Shown one piece after another: positions 50,043 to 59,034 of a stretch of 64,000 bases of DNA; within the stretch, counting starts at the first letter, position 1, and every line of letters starts with the position of its first letter. The notes beneath the pieces are model-generated. The model did not search any database. It saw only the letters and a list, made by a program, of their open reading frames with translations, and was not told the DNA's origin. The stretch lies in NCBI GenBank assembly GCA_029265405.1, contig JAJUJI010000013.1:34312-98311 (forward strand), written 5' to 3'. Position numbers and translations under genes: made by a program. This stretch comes from Clostridiales bacterium. Lineage in GTDB: Bacteria; Bacillota; Clostridia; Oscillospirales; Oscillospiraceae.

Positions 50043-51806
50043 TTATCGATTAAGACTGTCCCACTCGCGTATGGCTCTGGGAGTCAGCATCTGATGGAAA
50101 GCGCAGATGGAAGCGGGATTCTGGTAAGCCGCGCCGATAAAAGCGCAGATATAGTTGCGCAGATCCTCGAGCCTGACTATCTCGTCCACCAGGCCGGCCT
50201 TCGCGCAGTAATCAGGACGCGATTTATCATAGTAGCTCTTTATGAGCTCATTCATTTTGTCTATGACAGGCTGTATATCCTTGCCGGCGTCCTGCTCCTT
50301 GACGAGGCGGCGAGCGTACATGGCGGCCGCCGCGGTTTCGCCGTGCATGACGTATATTTCGGTTGCGGCGGTGCCGAGGCTAAGCACGTTGGTGTCGGTG
50401 CCCTGCGGCCCACCCATGACGTAGTGGGCGGCGGCTGTTCCCTTCCTGAGGGTAATTTCAAGCTGGGGAACCTTGGCGTTCTGCACGCTGTATATGAGGG
50501 ACTGACCGAGTCCCAGCAGCTCGGCCTTCTCGGCCGGGTCGCCAACGTCTATGCCTGTGGTGTCCTGTATCCATACTATGGGTATGCGGTCCCTTGCGCA
50601 GAGGGTGACGAATTCGTTCATCTTCATAAGGCCCTGACGGTAGAGCTTGCCGCCGACGCCGACGCTGTTTTCACGGTATTCGGGGTAGTTGGGGATCATG
50701 CCCTGGTAGTTGGTGATGACGCCGCAGAGCAACCCGTTGGCCTTGGCGAGCCCTGCGACTATCTCGGGGCCGTAACCGGCTTTATATTCCATAAACTCGC
50801 TGCCGTCGAACAGGCAGGCGAGAACCTTGCGTATATCATAGGCCCGGCGCTGATTGAAGGGGATATGGGTATAGAGATCCCCTGCGGGGTAGAGGGGCTC
50901 CTTGGGATCGTCAACCCTGAAGAAGTTTTCGTTGTAGGCGGGAATGGCGTCCATATATTTCTTTATGGCTTCCAAAACGCCTTCTTCTTCAGTATAAACC
51001 TCTCTGAAAAAGCCTGTTTCGCCGAAGTGGATAGCCACCGCTCCTGGAGGATCCTCCTCCTTGGCGTTTCTTGTGGCGTCTATAAGGGACTGGGCCGTTT
51101 CCTTGTCGACGTAGCCCTTGGGGTTCATTCCGCCGACTATGCCGGCGCCGCCTACGGCCATGTTGGCCTTTTCATGCGCAAGAAGTATGGTCGGGCTGAT
51201 GGCATGGTAGCCGCCGCCGGCCGGGTTCGTGCCGTATATGCCTACTATTACCGGAATGCCGAGCTGCATCAGGTCGGCGTGGCGGTAGAACGGGGTGCCG
51301 CCGGTTACGCGGCCCGCGTAGACCTTCTCCTGCTCGTCGAGCTTTACTCCGCTGCAGTTTAAAACATATACCAGAGGTATGCGAAGCTGCTTTGCCATAT
51401 CGGTGGCTCTCGTCAGCTTAAGAGCCTGTCCGGCCACCCAAGCGCCGGCCAGCTTCTTGTTGTCGGAGGCGATTATTACCGCCCACTTGTCGTGTATCTT
51501 GCCGAGGCCGGTAATGACACCGGTGCTGCCGTCCTCGTTGTTGCCGGGGTTGTACAGGCTGTTCAAAGGAAACCATGATCCCTTGTCAACCAAAATATTC
51601 AGCCGCTGCAGGGCCGTAAGCTGACCGGACTTGTTGAGAGACTCGTCCGTGCGCCCGGAGGCAAGCACCGCTGAAATTTCCTTCTGTATCTCTTCTTCGA
51701 CCTTTTTCAGCTCGCTCTCGTTTTCGGCGTTAGCCGCCGTCAGCGGCGCGCCTATAACGGGCATGGTCTGAAAATAGCCGGGCATGGAGTAACCGTAAGT
51801 ACCCAT
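50043..51806 (-). CDS. gcdA: Glutaconyl-CoA decarboxylase alpha-type acyl-CoA carboxyltransferase
   Basis: A 587-residue two-domain acyl-CoA carboxyltransferase, the same length as Acidaminococcus GcdA as I recall it and strongly like it: MPGYFQTMPVIG at the start, GSWFPLNSLYNPGNN, ASDNKKLAGAWV, GTNPAGGGYHAISPT, GGAGIVGGMNPKG, WIQDTTGIDVGDPAEKAE and a C-terminal CAFHQMLTPRAIRE. In glutaconyl-CoA decarboxylase this subunit moves the carboxyl group from glutaconyl-CoA to biotin, leaving crotonyl-CoA. It is first in the eight-gene operon, with AAAGGAGG upstream of the ATG. The usual partners GcdB (membrane) and GcdD are not in the window; a 5S-type subunit and biotin carrier follow instead. Propionyl- or methylmalonyl-CoA is a less likely substrate. 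Confidence 0.92.
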   Translation of the reverse strand: MGTYGYSMPGYFQTMPVIGAPLTAANAENESELKKVEEEIQKEISAVLASGRTDESLNKSGQLTALQRLNILVDKGSWFPLNSLYNPGNNEDGSTGVITGLGKIHDKWAVIIASDNKKLAGAWVAGQALKLTRATDMAKQLRIPLVYVLNCSGVKLDEQEKVYAGRVTGGTPFYRHADLMQLGIPVIVGIYGTNPAGGGYHAISPTILLAHEKANMAVGGAGIVGGMNPKGYVDKETAQSLIDATRNAKEEDPPGAVAIHFGETGFFREVYTEEEGVLEAIKKYMDAIPAYNENFFRVDDPKEPLYPAGDLYTHIPFNQRRAYDIRKVLACLFDGSEFMEYKAGYGPEIVAGLAKANGLLCGVITNYQGMIPNYPEYRENSVGVGGKLYRQGLMKMNEFVTLCARDRIPIVWIQDTTGIDVGDPAEKAELLGLGQSLIYSVQNAKVPQLEITLRKGTAAAHYVMGGPQGTDTNVLSLGTAATEIYVMHGETAAAAMYARRLVKEQDAGKDIQPVIDKMNELIKSYYDKSRPDYCAKAGLVDEIVRLEDLRNYICAFIGAAYQNPASICAFHQMLTPRAIREWDSLNR

Positions 51807-51825
51807 GCAGTTCCCTCCTTTGTTA

Positions 51826-51845
51826 CTTAGACAATCTTAGACAAT
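51826..51845. repeat. Tandem 10-bp direct repeat in the operon leader
   Basis: CTTAGACAAT occurs twice, head to tail, just upstream of the AAAGGAGG of gcdA. The one-turn spacing suggests a protein site or a leader RNA element. Confidence 0.7.
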
Positions 51846-51907
51846 GATGGCAATAATATAAATGTGCAATTTATTATAAATGATTTCGCCTGAAATGTAT
51901 ATATGAA

Positions 51908-51935
51908 TCTTATTAAAATTTCTTTTTTAATAAGA
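51908..51935. promoter_or_regulatory. AT-rich inverted repeat upstream of the glutaconyl-CoA operon
   Basis: TCTTATTAAAA (51908-51918) and TTTTAATAAGA (51925-51935) are perfect 11-bp arms around 6 bases, about 100 bases upstream of the gcdA start. Candidate operator. Confidence 0.4.
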
Positions 51936-52059
51936 ATTTTCATATAATCAATATATTTTATCCCTAAAATAAACCTAAATTCATACAATTTTTATTGGTT
52001 ATTTCTACTTGGATAAACTGACGACCTTTTTTTATAATGTATAAACATATTGGCGCAAA

Positions 52060-52182
52060 ATGTTTTTAAGTAGCTCATGGGCCGAGAAAAATAAGCCGCT
52101 GAAAGACGGGCTGCCTGAGGCGGAAGAAGGATTGATCGAGCTTTATGAAGGCGTATCTTATGCGCTTGCCGCTGTGCAATAA
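52060..52182 (+). CDS. Possible short protein or coding remnant (40 codons)
   Basis: The frame ATG...TAA encodes 40 residues, with an acidic helical stretch (LPEAEEGLIELYEGVSYALA) at its end. Its base use is gene-like although the surroundings are very AT-rich. No ribosome site is visible, so it may be the tail of a decayed gene. No family was recognised. Confidence 0.25.
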   Translation: MFLSSSWAEKNKPLKDGLPEAEEGLIELYEGVSYALAAVQ

Positions 52183-52392
52183 TAAAAAACGCCATATGAC
52201 TGGCAATTTAGCCTGTATTAATAATATAGCATATAAATAATACAATAGAAGAAAATAATAATTACAAGCTTAGCTCAACATGCTGACAGGTTCACGCTTG
52301 CTCCGTGGTTTGTTAAGCAAAGGCAAAGAAAAATCAAGGCCTGCCGAAGCTTGGCTGTCTTCAGTAAGAATCGCGGCCTTAAACTGAACGCT

Positions 52393-53304
52393 CTACCGGA
52401 TTTTATTGGATCTTGCGCGCCTGTCTTTTATGACCTCGCCCGGGGCCGGCTCGCCGCAAAGCAGCTTTGAATTGGGTTTATGCGAAGCCCAGCGCCTTTG
52501 CGCGGTCAAGCCTCCGCCGTTTGCATAGCAGTAAACGCAGCCTGCCGGGCAGGTATCGTAGGCTCCTATATCAGCGCTTTCGGCGCAGAGACAGCCGGCT
52601 CGCTGACCTTTATCTTTTGAAAGGCTCAGGGAACAGCCGCAGATTCGTTCCAGCCATGGCCTTTGTATGCAGCCGGTTTTCTCAATTCCGTAGCGGGAAA
52701 GCTCGTATTCCTCGCAGCAGGCCGAGACGCGCAGACCGTGCTCCTGAGCCGTTTCGCCGATAAAAGCGGCAAGCTCCCGGACTTCGCTGTCCGAGACCTT
52801 GCGGAGCGCATCCGTCCTTAGCTTGGGGTATATGTCGGCGAAGCTGATTATTGCGGCGTCCGCATATGCGGCCAGGCTTTCGCAAAGCCTGGCAAATTCG
52901 TACTTATGGTAATCGACGCCGAGGGCGGCGTTCAATATAATCGGGTCGTAGCGCCAAACCACCCTCTCCCGGCCGATTCGCTTTGAAAGCTCTATAAAGG
53001 CGGCTTTTATATCGGCTTTGTCGCGCAGGCCCGGCTCAATTTCGCGGCCGTAGGGCGTTAGCGTAAACTGAAAGCCGTAGACATAGCCCAGCCTGTCCAG
53101 CTCCGGCAAATAAGGCAAGAGGTTTTCGGGATCCTTGGTCCAAAAAACGATGCAGTCCACAAGGTCGGGGGCCAGAGGGACACGGCTGAGCTGCGCGCGG
53201 TTCATTGGATTGCGCACGAGAGCGCAGCCTGCGCGCACGCGGTTTATAAACCACTCGGAGTAATAATGCGGTATATCCGTCCGTCGTGAAGCGGAAACAA
53301 TCAT
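52393..53304 (-). CDS. DUF1848-family protein, probable iron-sulfur protein
   Basis: A 303-residue DUF1848 protein. It begins MIVSASRRTDIPHYYSEWF, which is close to invariant in the family, has CIVFWTKDP and ends with a Cys cluster (CPAGCVYCYANG plus CGCSLS upstream) able to bind a [4Fe-4S] centre. The family is sometimes found near radical or photolyase-type genes but has no firm function. The ATG at 53304 has GAGG four bases upstream; the 34 extra codons in the longer frame are not supported. Distance to the GH4 gene is 126 bases, so it could be transcribed from there. Confidence 0.85.
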   Translation of the reverse strand: MIVSASRRTDIPHYYSEWFINRVRAGCALVRNPMNRAQLSRVPLAPDLVDCIVFWTKDPENLLPYLPELDRLGYVYGFQFTLTPYGREIEPGLRDKADIKAAFIELSKRIGRERVVWRYDPIILNAALGVDYHKYEFARLCESLAAYADAAIISFADIYPKLRTDALRKVSDSEVRELAAFIGETAQEHGLRVSACCEEYELSRYGIEKTGCIQRPWLERICGCSLSLSKDKGQRAGCLCAESADIGAYDTCPAGCVYCYANGGGLTAQRRWASHKPNSKLLCGEPAPGEVIKDRRARSNKIR

Positions 53305-53429
53305 AAAACCTCGATTAAAGCTGCGGCGAGCGCATCGAGCCTTGAACGGCCGGAGCTGCGCCGCTATCGCGAGTACGGTACTGGCTTGGCCATGGAGCAA
53401 GGGCAAGCCGCCGATAAAATTGACGTTAG

Positions 53430-54794
53430 TTATTTGTATTCTCGCAGATAAGGGCTGATATTCGAGCGCATTTCGTCAAACAGCTTTTCGGCGTCTTTTA
53501 AAGAAACCGTCATAAGCGGGTCCGCCACGAAGGCGCTGAAGGCAAGTCCCAAATCCCGGCGCAGGCAGGCCTCGACTGTCAGCTCCTGTCTTGCCGAGAC
53601 GGGCGCAATCAGCGGCAGGATATTTGACGCAACGGCGCCGGAAAATACCGGGCTGAGCTTGCCGGAAGCAAACAGGGCGTTTGTTTCCACAACGGCGCCC
53701 AGCGGCAGGTTTGGTACTTGGCCGACATTAGGGAGATTGACATTGGTGATAAGGTCGCCGAGGCCTAAAAGGGCCCGCATTTGCTCCACACCTTCCTCGC
53801 CGCTGGCACGGATTTCAAACCGGGACCTGCCGCTAAGATAGGCCTCGCTTTTTTCAAGCCGCGCTTTCATGTCCGAGCGGCGCCAGCTTACCGGAGTGAG
53901 CGTAAAGCCCCAGCCTTCCGCGGCCTCCGGGCTTTCAAGATACCAGCGGCCCGGGCAAAATTCGGCAAGATGCCTGTCTCCGGCGGCGGCCGCGGCATTG
54001 TACCTTAAAAACAAGTCGGCCTTCACCCTGTCCTGGCAGGCAAAGACGCTGAAGCTCTCGTCCCGTATTATGGGCTTTGGAGGAGAGCTCATGACACTCC
54101 TGCAATATTCCCTGTAAAGCGGCATAAGGTCGCGGCCCTTCCAGGAGGCCTCCGTTACCCATGTAAAGTGGTTGAGGCCCGTTACGGTCATTTTTACCTC
54201 GCGGCGGGGAATGGCGTCCGTGCCGAAGCGCTCCGCGGCTAGCCTGGCCAGTGTTTCCTGAGTCTTGAAAACCTCATGGCAGCAGCCGAAGGCCTTTATT
54301 CCGGGAAAAACCTTATACAGCGTCCTCACGCAAAGGCTCATGGGGTTAGTATAGTTGATCACCCACGATCCTGGGCAGTATTCCTTTATAGCCAGCGCAA
54401 ACGCCTCGAACATCGGCACTGCACGCAGGGCGCGGAAAAGCCCGCCGGGCCCGGTGGTATCGCCTACGGACTGGTATATTCCGTATTTTTCGGGCGCGTG
54501 CACGTCGGAGGCCATATCGTCGAGGGTTCCGGGCGTGATTGATATGATCGTAAAGTCCGCCCCGCTCAGCGCCTCCCGCAGGGTTTCCGCGGCTTTATAT
54601 GAAAAAGAACTGTTGAGCGAATTGCCTATCCTTTCGTTCTTCTTTGCCGCTTCAAAATCGACGTCATAAAGCATCACCTCGCCTGAAAGATCGCCGGAGA
54701 GCGCCAGGTCGCCCATGAGCGACCAGGCCCAGCCCCTCGAGCCGCCGCCTATATAGGCTATTTTCAAATCCTCAATAATGTTGCCATTATGCTT
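53430..54794 (-). CDS. GH4 glycosidase, alpha-galacturonidase (LplD) type
   Basis: A 454-residue GH4 enzyme. The NAD-binding strand is KIAYIGGGSRGW. INYTNPMSL and GLNHFTW are the substrate and metal blocks. The metal-binding Cys motif is CCHEVFKTQ: the form CHEV marks the alpha-galacturonidase group typified by Bacillus LplD, as opposed to CHS or CHG in other GH4 types. It uses NAD and Mn and works by oxidation-elimination, in the cytoplasm. ATG at 54794 is chosen (GGAG nine bases upstream); ATG at 54803 is also possible. It overlaps the end of the GH43 gene, so they form one operon. Confidence 0.87.
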   Translation of the reverse strand, partial: KHNGNIIEDLKIAYIGGGSRGWAWSLMGDLALSGDLSGEVMLYDVDFEAAKKNERIGNSLNSSFSYKAAETLREALSGADFTIISITPGTLDDMASDVHAPEKYGIYQSVGDTTGPGGLFRALRAVPMFEAFALAIKEYCPGSWVINYTNPMSLCVRTLYKVFPGIKAFGCCHEVFKTQETLARLAAERFGTDAIPRREVKMTVTGLNHFTWVTEASWKGRDLMPLYREYCRSVMSSPPKPIIRDESFSVFACQDRVKADLFLRYNAAAAAGDRHLAEFCPGRWYLESPEAAEGWGFTLTPVSWRRSDMKARLEKSEAYLSGRSRFEIRASGEEGVEQMRALLGLGDLITNVNLPNVGQVPNLPLGAVVETNALFASGKLSPVFSGAVASNILPLIAPVSARQELTVEACLRRDLGLAFSAFVADPLMTVSLKDAEKLFDEMRSNISPYLREYK

Positions 54795-56331
54795 CATAAA
54801 CATTAGCTCCGTTCATATCTGTTGCTCCTATCTTATTCATAAATCCGCAGGGCCCGTCGTGCAAATATTCGAAATCGGCAAAATCTGCGCAGCCGCAGCC
54901 GTCGCGCGTATAAAGTCCGACGCGGCAGCCCTTCCAGACTCCGGCCGAGAGCAGTTCTTCACCGGAACAGGCCTCAATGAAAGCGCCGTCTCCAAAGCCG
55001 TACGCCGCATGGACTTCGGTAAGATACTGGATGCTTAGCTGCAGCGTTATTTCCCGCTCGCTGAAAGCCTCTGAAATCGGCTCGCCGGGCTTGTTGTCGC
55101 GCCCTGCTATTATGAGCAGGCTGCCGCGCGTTTTCAGCACACCGAATGAGAAGGAGCGCCTTCCGAATAGAATCAGGCCCGCCGACTGTCCCTCTGACAG
55201 ACCGGACGCGTCCAGCCTGACGCGTATGAGGCCGCAGGCTCCCATAAGTTTTTGCGTCAATATATTGGGGATGCGCAAGGCGTTGCCCTCTACGGGAGCG
55301 CCTTTAAGCCTCAGCCAGCCGCGGCGCTCTGTAAGCGACCAGCCGGCAGCGTCGGGGTTGTGGTTCCACTGCCACTGGAAGCCCAGCGAGCCGGAGTCAA
55401 AGGAATCGGAAGTTGCCGGGCATGATATAGGCTGGCTCGGCAAATCCGGCTTTTTATAGCGCATTACCGGACCGGTTATTTCGGGCCAGCCTTCAACCCA
55501 GCGCGCCGGCTGCAGATGCGCCACGCGTCCCGCCGCTCCGGTTGATGAGAAATGAATAAACCACAGCTCGCCGCCGGGCGTGTCCACAAGCGCGCCCTGA
55601 TGCGGCCCGTTTACCCAGGTTTTCCCCTGCCTCAGCACGACTTTTCTCTCATACGGGCCGTAGATGCTGCGGCTGCGCAGCGCGGTCTGCCAGCCAGAGG
55701 AAACGCCGCCTTCAGGTATCATCAGATAATAATATCCGTTGGCAAAGTAAAACTTAGTGCCCTCGGCCACCGGCCCGCTGTAAATCTCTTTGCCGTCGTC
55801 CAGCAGTCTTGTGCCGTCCGGCGACATTTGGTGCAGGATTATCGAGCCTGCGCCCACGCGCGAGCGTCCAAGATAGGCTTTGCCGTCTGAGTCCCAAAAG
55901 GGGCAGGGATCCTCCCAGCCCGGCGTGGGGCTGACGCATAGCGGCTCCGACCACGCGCCGCGGGGATCGGAGGCCCTGCACATGAAAAGCCCCTCCGTGG
56001 GCGTGCAGAAAAACACATAAAACTTGCCGTTGCGGTATCTAATGGAAGGGGCCCAGGAGCCTTTGCCGTACATGCCCATATCGTCGTAGCCGCTTCCGGG
56101 AAGAAAGCGTTCATATATGCGGTTTATTGTGACCCAGTTTACAAGATCTCTTGAATGCAAAACAGGCATGCCCATGAAATGAAACTCGGAGCAGACAAGA
56201 TAGTAATCGCCGCCGACGCGAATGCAGTCGGGGTCGGAATAGTCGGCAAATAAGACAGGGTTGCGGTAAGTCCCGTCCCCCATGTCGCCCCAGGCGCCGA
56301 CTGCCGGATTAATAAAAGACAAAGCCTCCAA
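54787..56331 (-). CDS. GH43-family glycosidase
   Basis: A 514-residue GH43 protein. A five-blade propeller (about 20-310) has the acidic residues in DYSDPDCIRVGGDYYL (general base), GWEDPCPFWDSDGKAYL and AEGTKFYF (acid). A C-terminal beta-sandwich (about 315-500) is common in GH43 subfamilies acting on xylo- or arabino-oligosaccharides. It has no signal peptide, so imported oligosaccharides are the likely substrate. It starts with TTG at 56331, with AGGGGG upstream. It is divergent from the GH78 gene with 135 bases between them, and co-transcribed with the GH4 gene. Alpha-L-arabinofuranosidase or beta-xylosidase activity cannot be separated by eye. Confidence 0.88.
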   Translation of the reverse strand: MEALSFINPAVGAWGDMGDGTYRNPVLFADYSDPDCIRVGGDYYLVCSEFHFMGMPVLHSRDLVNWVTINRIYERFLPGSGYDDMGMYGKGSWAPSIRYRNGKFYVFFCTPTEGLFMCRASDPRGAWSEPLCVSPTPGWEDPCPFWDSDGKAYLGRSRVGAGSIILHQMSPDGTRLLDDGKEIYSGPVAEGTKFYFANGYYYLMIPEGGVSSGWQTALRSRSIYGPYERKVVLRQGKTWVNGPHQGALVDTPGGELWFIHFSSTGAAGRVAHLQPARWVEGWPEITGPVMRYKKPDLPSQPISCPATSDSFDSGSLGFQWQWNHNPDAAGWSLTERRGWLRLKGAPVEGNALRIPNILTQKLMGACGLIRVRLDASGLSEGQSAGLILFGRRSFSFGVLKTRGSLLIIAGRDNKPGEPISEAFSEREITLQLSIQYLTEVHAAYGFGDGAFIEACSGEELLSAGVWKGCRVGLYTRDGCGCADFADFEYLHDGPCGFMNKIGATDMNGANVYEA

Positions 56332-56466
56332 TTTTATCCCCCTAAGGAAAAATATGCTTTTTCTTTATGCAAGCATAGCACGCATTGCCTGAATATGCTA
56401 TATTACTTTTATAATTATTTACAGAAGGATGCGGTTTTTAATTATGGAAGGGAAGGACAGCGCTGC

Positions 56467-58971
56467 GTGAAAGTCGGAAAATTGAAAACAAACAGGATTA
56501 TTGAGCCCCTCGGGTTTGAGCTGGGGGAACCAACCTTTTCATGGGTCGCCGAAAGCGATAAATCAAAAAAACAAATCGCGGCCAGCGTCGAAGTAGCGGA
56601 GGACGAGGCGTTTGAGGATATTATATATCGCAGCGGGAAAAGAGCAGACGCGTCCTCCCTTGCCTTCAGGCCCGGGCTTGACCTGAAGCCGAGGAAGCGC
56701 TATTGGTGGCGGGTAACGGTGTGGGGCGACGGGGGCGACTTCGCGACAAGCTCGCCGGCGTGGTTTGAGACCGCGAAACTCGACGAGGCTTGGGCTGGAA
56801 AATGGATTACGCCTGTAGGGGAATATGGCGGCGGCTGCGTTTGGGTCGAAAAGGAAGTGAGCATCCAAGACGATATAAGGTCCGCGCGCGTCTATGCCTC
56901 GGGGCTCGGTCTATATACGCTTTTTATAAACGGAAAGAGAGCGTCCCGCGAATATTTTACGCCGGGCTTCAACGCGTACGACCGCTGGGTGCAATATCAG
57001 ACCTACGATGTTTCCTCGCTGCTGAAAAAAGGCGTAAACAAAATCGCTTTACTGCTGGGCGGAGGGATTGCCAGAGGCAGGTTTGGCAGGGCGGGCGCAG
57101 ATTCATGGCTTTACAGCCCGAAATATGCCTGCATCTGCGAGCTGAGAGCGGCTGCGGCAGGCGGAGAGATAGTCGCCGGAAGCGGAGAGGACTGGCGCTG
57201 GAGGCCCTCTGAGGTTGTTTTCAGCAATATATACGATGGGGAAATATACGACGCTAATGTCATGGGGCAGTGGGGAGCCGTTGAGCTTTATGAGCCGCCC
57301 GTCGGCCCGCTGAGGGCAAGACTCAGCCTTCCCGTGGTAATAAAGCGTGAAATAAAGCCAATTGCCGTAATAACCACACCCAAAGGTGAAACGGTGCTCG
57401 ATATGGGGCAGAACATGGCAGGCTGGCTTCGGTTCAAGGCCGACGCGCCGAAGGGGCGGCGGCTAAGCCTGCAATACGGCGAAATTTTGCAGGACGGCTG
57501 CTTTTGCCGAGAAAACCTCCGCTCGGCAAAGGCGGAATACCACTACGTATCGGACGGGAACCCTGCGACGGCAGAGCCGTTCTTTACATATTATGGCTTC
57601 AGGTATGTAAAGCTCGAGGGCTTCGGCAAAATTGAACCGGAAGATTTTACGGGCTGCGTGGTGTATTCGGACCTGGAGGAAACGGGCGGCATAAAGACCT
57701 CTGACGCAAGGCTCAACCGCCTGTTTGAAAACGCGCTATGGAGCCAGAGAGGCAATTTCATCGATGTTCCTACGGATTGCCCGCAGCGCGACGAAAGGCT
57801 GGGTTGGACGGGAGACGCTCAGGTTTTCGCTCCCACCGCCTGCTTCAATATGGATTGCATGGCTTTTTACGCGAAATATCTGGCCGATCTATGGGAGGAA
57901 CAGCAAAAGCCCTTAAACGACGGGAGAGTGCCTCACGTAGTCCCTGATGTTCTGGGCGGCGGCGGCAAATTTCCGGCCGGCGCGGTGGCTTGGGGAGACG
58001 CGGCGGCAATAATCCCTTGGACACTGTATGTTTATTACGGGGACAAGAGCATACTTGAAAGGCAGCTTGACAGCATGAAGGCCTGGATAGACTGGGTCGG
58101 CAGGCAGAAGGATTGGTCGGACCGCCCGCACTTTGGCGACTGGCTGGCGCTGGACAACCTCTCGGCCCCTGAAAACCGAGTGGGCGCCAGCGACATCCCT
58201 TATTTATGCCTTGCCTACCGCGTCTATTCGGCGGAGCTTGCGTCAAAGGCGGCCTTGGCCTTGGGCAGGCAGGAGGAGTCCGATAAATACCGCCTTATGG
58301 CGGAGGACCTGCGTGAAGCGATAAAAAAAGAGTATTTTTGCCCTGACGGAAGCTTCACGCTTAAAACACAAACCGCCTGCGTCGTGGCCTTGCGCCTTGG
58401 GCTATCTGTGCAGCCCGAAAAGACTGCGGATGAGCTTCTGCGGCTGCTGAAGGAAAACAATATGAGCATTACTACGGGCTTCATAGGGACACCCTGGCTT
58501 TGCGGCGCGCTGTCGCAATACGGCCATTCCGGGGACGCGTGGTCGCTGCTGCTTAAGGAAGAATGCCCTTCGTGGCTCTACGAGGTAAAAATGGGCGCCA
58601 CAACCATTTGGGAGCGCTGGAACTCCGTGCTGCCGGACGGAAGGCTGTCGGACGCGGGCATGAATTCCCTCAACCATTACGCCTACGGTTCCATAGCGGA
58701 ATGGATGTACCGGAATATGTGCGGGATTAATCCGCTGGAGGAAAAACCGGGCTTTAAAAAAATACTGTTCAGGCCTGAGCCGGACGCGAGGCTCGAATGG
58801 GCGGAGTGCTACTTGGAGACGGCTTCGGGCAGGTATGAGGGCGGCTGGAGGCGTAAAAGGGAAGGGTTTTGCTGCAAGCTTACGGTGCCCTTTGACTGCG
58901 AGGCGGAGGTCAGGCTTCCGGGACTTGAGCCTTTTGAAGCTCGGGCGGGCAGCTATGAGTTTGAGATATAA
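56467..58971 (+). CDS. GH78 alpha-L-rhamnosidase
   Basis: An 834-residue GH78 enzyme. It has N-terminal beta-sandwich domains (about 10-330), a carbohydrate-binding-like region with VASGLGLYTLFINGK-type sequence, and an (alpha/alpha)6 barrel (about 390-740). The DCPQRDERLGWTGD motif starts at Asp437; Glu443 is the expected general acid, and the Glu of TTIWERW the general base. A C-terminal beta-sandwich follows. It removes terminal rhamnose from rhamnogalacturonan or rhamnosides. It has no signal peptide. The GTG at 56467 has GGAAGG 10 bases upstream; the longer ATG start at 56395 adds an unlikely hydrophobic and aromatic leader. Divergent from GH43/GH4. Confidence 0.92.
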   Translation: MKVGKLKTNRIIEPLGFELGEPTFSWVAESDKSKKQIAASVEVAEDEAFEDIIYRSGKRADASSLAFRPGLDLKPRKRYWWRVTVWGDGGDFATSSPAWFETAKLDEAWAGKWITPVGEYGGGCVWVEKEVSIQDDIRSARVYASGLGLYTLFINGKRASREYFTPGFNAYDRWVQYQTYDVSSLLKKGVNKIALLLGGGIARGRFGRAGADSWLYSPKYACICELRAAAAGGEIVAGSGEDWRWRPSEVVFSNIYDGEIYDANVMGQWGAVELYEPPVGPLRARLSLPVVIKREIKPIAVITTPKGETVLDMGQNMAGWLRFKADAPKGRRLSLQYGEILQDGCFCRENLRSAKAEYHYVSDGNPATAEPFFTYYGFRYVKLEGFGKIEPEDFTGCVVYSDLEETGGIKTSDARLNRLFENALWSQRGNFIDVPTDCPQRDERLGWTGDAQVFAPTACFNMDCMAFYAKYLADLWEEQQKPLNDGRVPHVVPDVLGGGGKFPAGAVAWGDAAAIIPWTLYVYYGDKSILERQLDSMKAWIDWVGRQKDWSDRPHFGDWLALDNLSAPENRVGASDIPYLCLAYRVYSAELASKAALALGRQEESDKYRLMAEDLREAIKKEYFCPDGSFTLKTQTACVVALRLGLSVQPEKTADELLRLLKENNMSITTGFIGTPWLCGALSQYGHSGDAWSLLLKEECPSWLYEVKMGATTIWERWNSVLPDGRLSDAGMNSLNHYAYGSIAEWMYRNMCGINPLEEKPGFKKILFRPEPDARLEWAECYLETASGRYEGGWRRKREGFCCKLTVPFDCEAEVRLPGLEPFEARAGSYEFEI

Positions 58972-59034
58972 GGCGAGCGCATAGGCTGGCAGCGAAAAGC
59001 CCGGCGCGCTTATTGCCGCCGCAAATAAGCGGAC

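Larger units (their letters stand above)
51807..52392. other. AT-rich spacer and control region upstream of the glutaconyl-CoA operon
   Basis: The minus-strand operon starts at 51806. Its leader contains two exact tandem copies of CTTAGACAAT (51826-51845). TATAAT on the minus strand lies further up with a weak TATACA -35. An inverted repeat TCTTATTAAAA/TTTTAATAAGA spans 51908-51935. A short frame at 52060-52182 is listed separately. The rest, 52190-52392, shows no feature. Confidence 0.5.

Noticed and set aside
50094..51362. 422-codon plus-strand frame opposite gcdA
   Set aside because: Antisense shadow of a well-supported gene; no family features.
43656..51806. Ordinary Na+-pumping glutaconyl-CoA decarboxylase operon
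   Set aside because: No polytopic beta subunit or small delta subunit is encoded in the operon or elsewhere in the window. It remains possible that they lie outside.
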